A DNA stretch of 8,215 bases, taken from Thermoanaerobaculales bacterium. Lineage in GTDB: Bacteria; Acidobacteriota; Thermoanaerobaculia; Thermoanaerobaculales; Sulfomarinibacteraceae. Below are positions 6,618 through 8,215 of the stretch, piece after piece. Under the pieces are notes generated by a model, which was not told the origin of the DNA, did no database searches, and saw only the letters and a list, made by a program, of their open reading frames with translations. The position numbers and the translations under genes were made by a program. The stretch's first letter is position 1, and every line of letters starts with the position of its first letter. Where the stretch lies: NCBI GenBank assembly GCA_029938595.1, contig JAOZUP010000178.1:1-8215 (forward strand), read 5' to 3'.

Positions 6618-7483
6618 GGGCTTCGGACCTCCCCGCGCCGCAGTCGGCGATCAGCCCCCTCGCCTTCGACTACATCCGCCGGTTGGTCCGCAAGGAGTCG
6701 TCCATCGTCCTCGACGATGGGAAAACCTATCTCGTGACCTCTCGTCTCGGTCCGCTCGCGCGAGAATGCCGCTTCGAGTCGGTGGCAGCGTTCATCTCCC
6801 ACCTCCAGTCCACTTCGACCGGCAAGCTCCACACCCTTGCCGTTGAGGCCATTGCCACGACCGAAACCTCGTTCTTCCGCGATCATCACCCGTTCGCAGC
6901 CCTGCGGGATGAGATTCTGCCGGAGATGGTGCGGCGACGAAGCACCTCCCGCACCTTGAGCATTTGGTCTGCGGCGTGCTCCAGCGGTCAGGAACCGCAC
7001 AGCATCGCCATGATTCTCCGCGATCGGTTCGCGAATCTCGAGGGCTGGAACCTCCAGCTCGCCGCCAGCGACATCTCGCGCCGGATGACCGATCGCGCCC
7101 GGGAAGGTCTTTACACGCAGCTCGAGGTCAACCGCGGCCTGCCCGCGCCGTACCTCGTCCGGTTCTTCGAACAGACGGAAGATCGATGGCTCCTCAGGGA
7201 GGATGTGCGCAAGCTCTTCCGGTTCTTCCACCAGAACCTCGCCGAGCCGTGGTCCGTGGTCGCGCCGGTGGACATCCTCATTCTCCGCAACGTCCTCATC
7301 TACTTCGACGTCGACATGCGGCGCGAGGTTCTGCGCAGGGTTCGCGGCCTCCTCCGCCCGGACGGCTATCTCCTGCTCGGCTCGGCCGAGACCACACTCA
7401 ATATCGACGATCTCTTCACCCGCGTTCCCGTCGGCCGCGCGGTCTTTTATCAGGTGACGCCAAAGAAGGGTCAGGAACGATGA
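6614..7483 (+). CDS. cheR: Chemotaxis protein methyltransferase CheR
   Basis: SAM-dependent enzyme that methylates receptor glutamates, opposing CheB. It has 289 aa, typical for a stand-alone CheR without TPR repeats. The N-terminal helical domain spans about residues 14-78. The catalytic domain follows with TTETSFFRD (82-90), SAM-binding SAACSSGQEPHS (119-130), ILILRNVLIYFD (221-232) and LLLGSAET (253-260). Two small departures from the common patterns are Thr at residue 83, where NETxFFR enzymes usually have Asn, and His129 in place of Tyr in the EPYS motif. The ATG at 6614 overlaps the cheB stop (ATGA) and has GAGG at about 6605-6608. The nearby MCP has no C-terminal pentapeptide tether, so CheR must act on it untethered. 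Confidence 0.96.
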   Translation: MRASDLPAPQSAISPLAFDYIRRLVRKESSIVLDDGKTYLVTSRLGPLARECRFESVAAFISHLQSTSTGKLHTLAVEAIATTETSFFRDHHPFAALRDEILPEMVRRRSTSRTLSIWSAACSSGQEPHSIAMILRDRFANLEGWNLQLAASDISRRMTDRAREGLYTQLEVNRGLPAPYLVRFFEQTEDRWLLREDVRKLFRFFHQNLAEPWSVVAPVDILILRNVLIYFDVDMRREVLRRVRGLLRPDGYLLLGSAETTLNIDDLFTRVPVGRAVFYQVTPKKGQER

Positions 7484-7917
7484 GTGTTTCATCGGACGGC
7501 CTCGGACGCGTGGTGCGGACCATCTGGGCGACCCAGCTCGAACTCGAGCTGGACGATGCAGAACTTCAGCAGGTTGAAGCGCTTCTGGCGGAGCGTGACG
7601 AGGTAGCCGTCGCGGTGCAACTCAGCGGTGGTTTCACGGGGGTCCTGGTACAGCGTTGCACCCGCACCGTGTCTCTCCTCGCCGCCGCCGCGGCCTTTGC
7701 GGCAGCCGACAACGACCTCGAGGCGAGTGATCTCCAAGACGCGCTGTCCGAGCTCGCGCACATGACTGCCGGCAACTTGAAGGCGCTCCTCCCCGATAAG
7801 TGCAAGGTTTCGTTGCCAACAACGATCGATCACGGCCGACAAGCAGGCGAAAGAGTGGCGTCGGCCGGGTTCACACTCGGCGGGGAGCCCCTGCTCGTCA
7901 CGTTAGAACGAATCTAA
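7480..7917 (+). CDS. cheX: CheX-like chemotaxis phosphatase with altered ExxN motif
   Basis: Predicted 145-aa cytoplasmic protein of the CheC/CheX/FliY phosphatase group, which dephosphorylate CheY-P. Seen: an N-terminal strand-rich half with VAVAVQLSGGFTGVLVQ (about 42-58), an Ala-rich helix (66-76), then the diagnostic helix ALSELAHMTAGNLKALLP (88-105). E91 and the trailing GN (98-99) match the family, but the catalytic Asn position of ExxN holds His (H94). A C-terminal FTLGGEPLLVTLERI strand ends the protein. The length fits CheX. The ATG at 7480 overlaps the cheR stop by four bases (ATGA), with AGGA just upstream; longer in-frame readings only cross cheR. With no cheZ or cheC nearby, it is the likely CheY-P sink, or a non-catalytic CheY-binding relative if the His abolishes activity. 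Confidence 0.82.
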   Translation: MSVSSDGLGRVVRTIWATQLELELDDAELQQVEALLAERDEVAVAVQLSGGFTGVLVQRCTRTVSLLAAAAAFAAADNDLEASDLQDALSELAHMTAGNLKALLPDKCKVSLPTTIDHGRQAGERVASAGFTLGGEPLLVTLERI

Positions 7918-7941
7918 CCCGGTATCCTCAATTTCCGCCCG

Positions 7942-7988
7942 CCCTCGGAAAGCCACGTTGGGCTACGCCCACCGCGACTTTCCGAGGG
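7942..7988 (+). terminator. Strong hairpin after the che operon
   Basis: A perfect 11-bp stem pairs 7942-7952 with 7978-7988 (CCCTCGGAAAG / CTTTCCGAGGG). Inside it is a 5-bp stem, TGGGC (7959-7963) with GCCCA (7967-7971), around a 3-base loop. It begins 24 bases after the cheX stop, the place expected for an operon terminator. No T-run follows, so it is not a classic intrinsic terminator; it may stabilise the transcript end or act with Rho. Confidence 0.5.
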
Positions 7989-8001
7989 GTAGGAGTGATA
8001 A

Positions 8002-8070
8002 ATGGCATCCGAGGCTAATTGTGGTTCGTCGACAGTGCTGGAAGCACTCCGCGTGCCGAGCACCCCCTGA
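8002..8070 (+). CDS. Possible 22-aa small ORF with good ribosome binding site
   Basis: An ATG at 8002 is preceded by AGGAG (7991-7995) at a 6-base spacing, one of the best Shine-Dalgarno matches in the window, and opens 22 codons ending in TGA (8068-8070). The peptide reads MASEANCGSSTVLEALRVPSTP and I do not recognise it. It starts just after the hairpin at 7942-7988. It contains a 6-bp hairpin, AGTGCT/AGCACT (8034-8048). It could be a small protein, a leader peptide for a gene past the window edge, or chance. Confidence 0.22.
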   Translation: MASEANCGSSTVLEALRVPSTP

Positions 8071-8215
8071 ATTTCGGATTTCGGACTTGTCACGGCGAAG
8101 CTGAAAGCGAAGCCGGAATTCGGATCTGCCGCCCTCCTCCTTGAATCCTCTGCCGGAAAGCCACAGTCGGCGTGGCGCTGTTGCGGAGGGCCTCGTCGCG
8201 AGGGCCGCGAGACGT
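8071..8215. other. Noncoding end of window with small repeats
   Basis: No gene is supported here. Two tandem copies of ATTTCGG lie at 8071-8084. An 11-bp sequence, CGGAAAGCCAC (8154-8164), repeats exactly part of the operon-end hairpin (7946-7956). Small stems are possible: GCCAC/GTGGC (8160-8164 with 8172-8176) and CCTCG/CGAGG (8191-8195 with 8199-8203). The region resembles the repeat-containing spacers elsewhere in the window. Confidence 0.4.

Noticed and set aside
5978..7492. 504-codon open frame on the minus strand across cheB and cheR
   Set aside because: It lies antisense to two genes with intact catalytic motifs, has no recognisable domain and low-complexity charged composition, and is expected from GC-rich third positions.
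6964..7917. One long protein of 317 residues ending in the CheX-like sequence
   Set aside because: The first part is the wrong frame of cheR (Arg/Pro-rich). The family match begins at the ATG at 7480, which overlaps the cheR stop.
7918..8215. tRNA or other structured RNA gene
   Set aside because: Only simple hairpins are present; no cloverleaf or other known RNA pattern could be made out.

Overview
The window is a high-GC bacterial segment holding a compact, nearly complete chemosensory (Che) cluster. Six co-directional genes on the plus strand, cheA-cheW-cheY-cheB-cheR-cheX, run from about 2398 to 7917. A divergently transcribed methyl-accepting chemotaxis protein gene (MCP, minus strand, 178-2139) lies upstream. 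Codon choice, the protein families and the lack of Gram-positive features suggest a GC-rich Gram-negative organism. The cluster style and the simple intergenic repeats would fit Acidobacteriota or a deltaproteobacteria-like lineage, but nothing here fixes the phylum, so that is a guess.

Layout. 1-177: noncoding, with 7-bp repeats (core TTAGGAA/TTCCTAA) in inverted orientation and two abutting 12-bp perfect palindromes next to the MCP 3' end. 178-2139: MCP with a periplasmic double-Cache-type sensor. 2140-2397: divergent regulatory region, dominated by an 8-bp tandem repeat arranged as a large imperfect inverted repeat. 2398-7917: the che operon, with junctions of -4 to about +50 nt, mostly stop/start overlaps. 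7918-8215: noncoding end with a strong hairpin, a possible 22-codon ORF with a good Shine-Dalgarno sequence, and a few small repeats.

How the genes work together (established family roles). The MCP senses a ligand through its Cache module and controls CheA through CheW. CheA phosphorylates CheY (output) and CheB (methylesterase). CheR and CheB set receptor methylation. The CheX-family protein is the likely CheY-P phosphatase, since no cheZ, cheC or cheD is present in the window. No flagellar or pilus genes are seen, so the output (flagella, twitching or other) cannot be told.

Most notable: CheA lacks a recognisable P2 domain, having a Lys/Pro/Ala-rich linker instead, and carries a second CheW-like domain after P5. 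The CheX-like protein has His where the family normally has the catalytic Asn of its ExxN motif. Related short repeats flank the MCP gene on both sides. I found no clearly new system; this is a chemosensory cluster with several unusual details.
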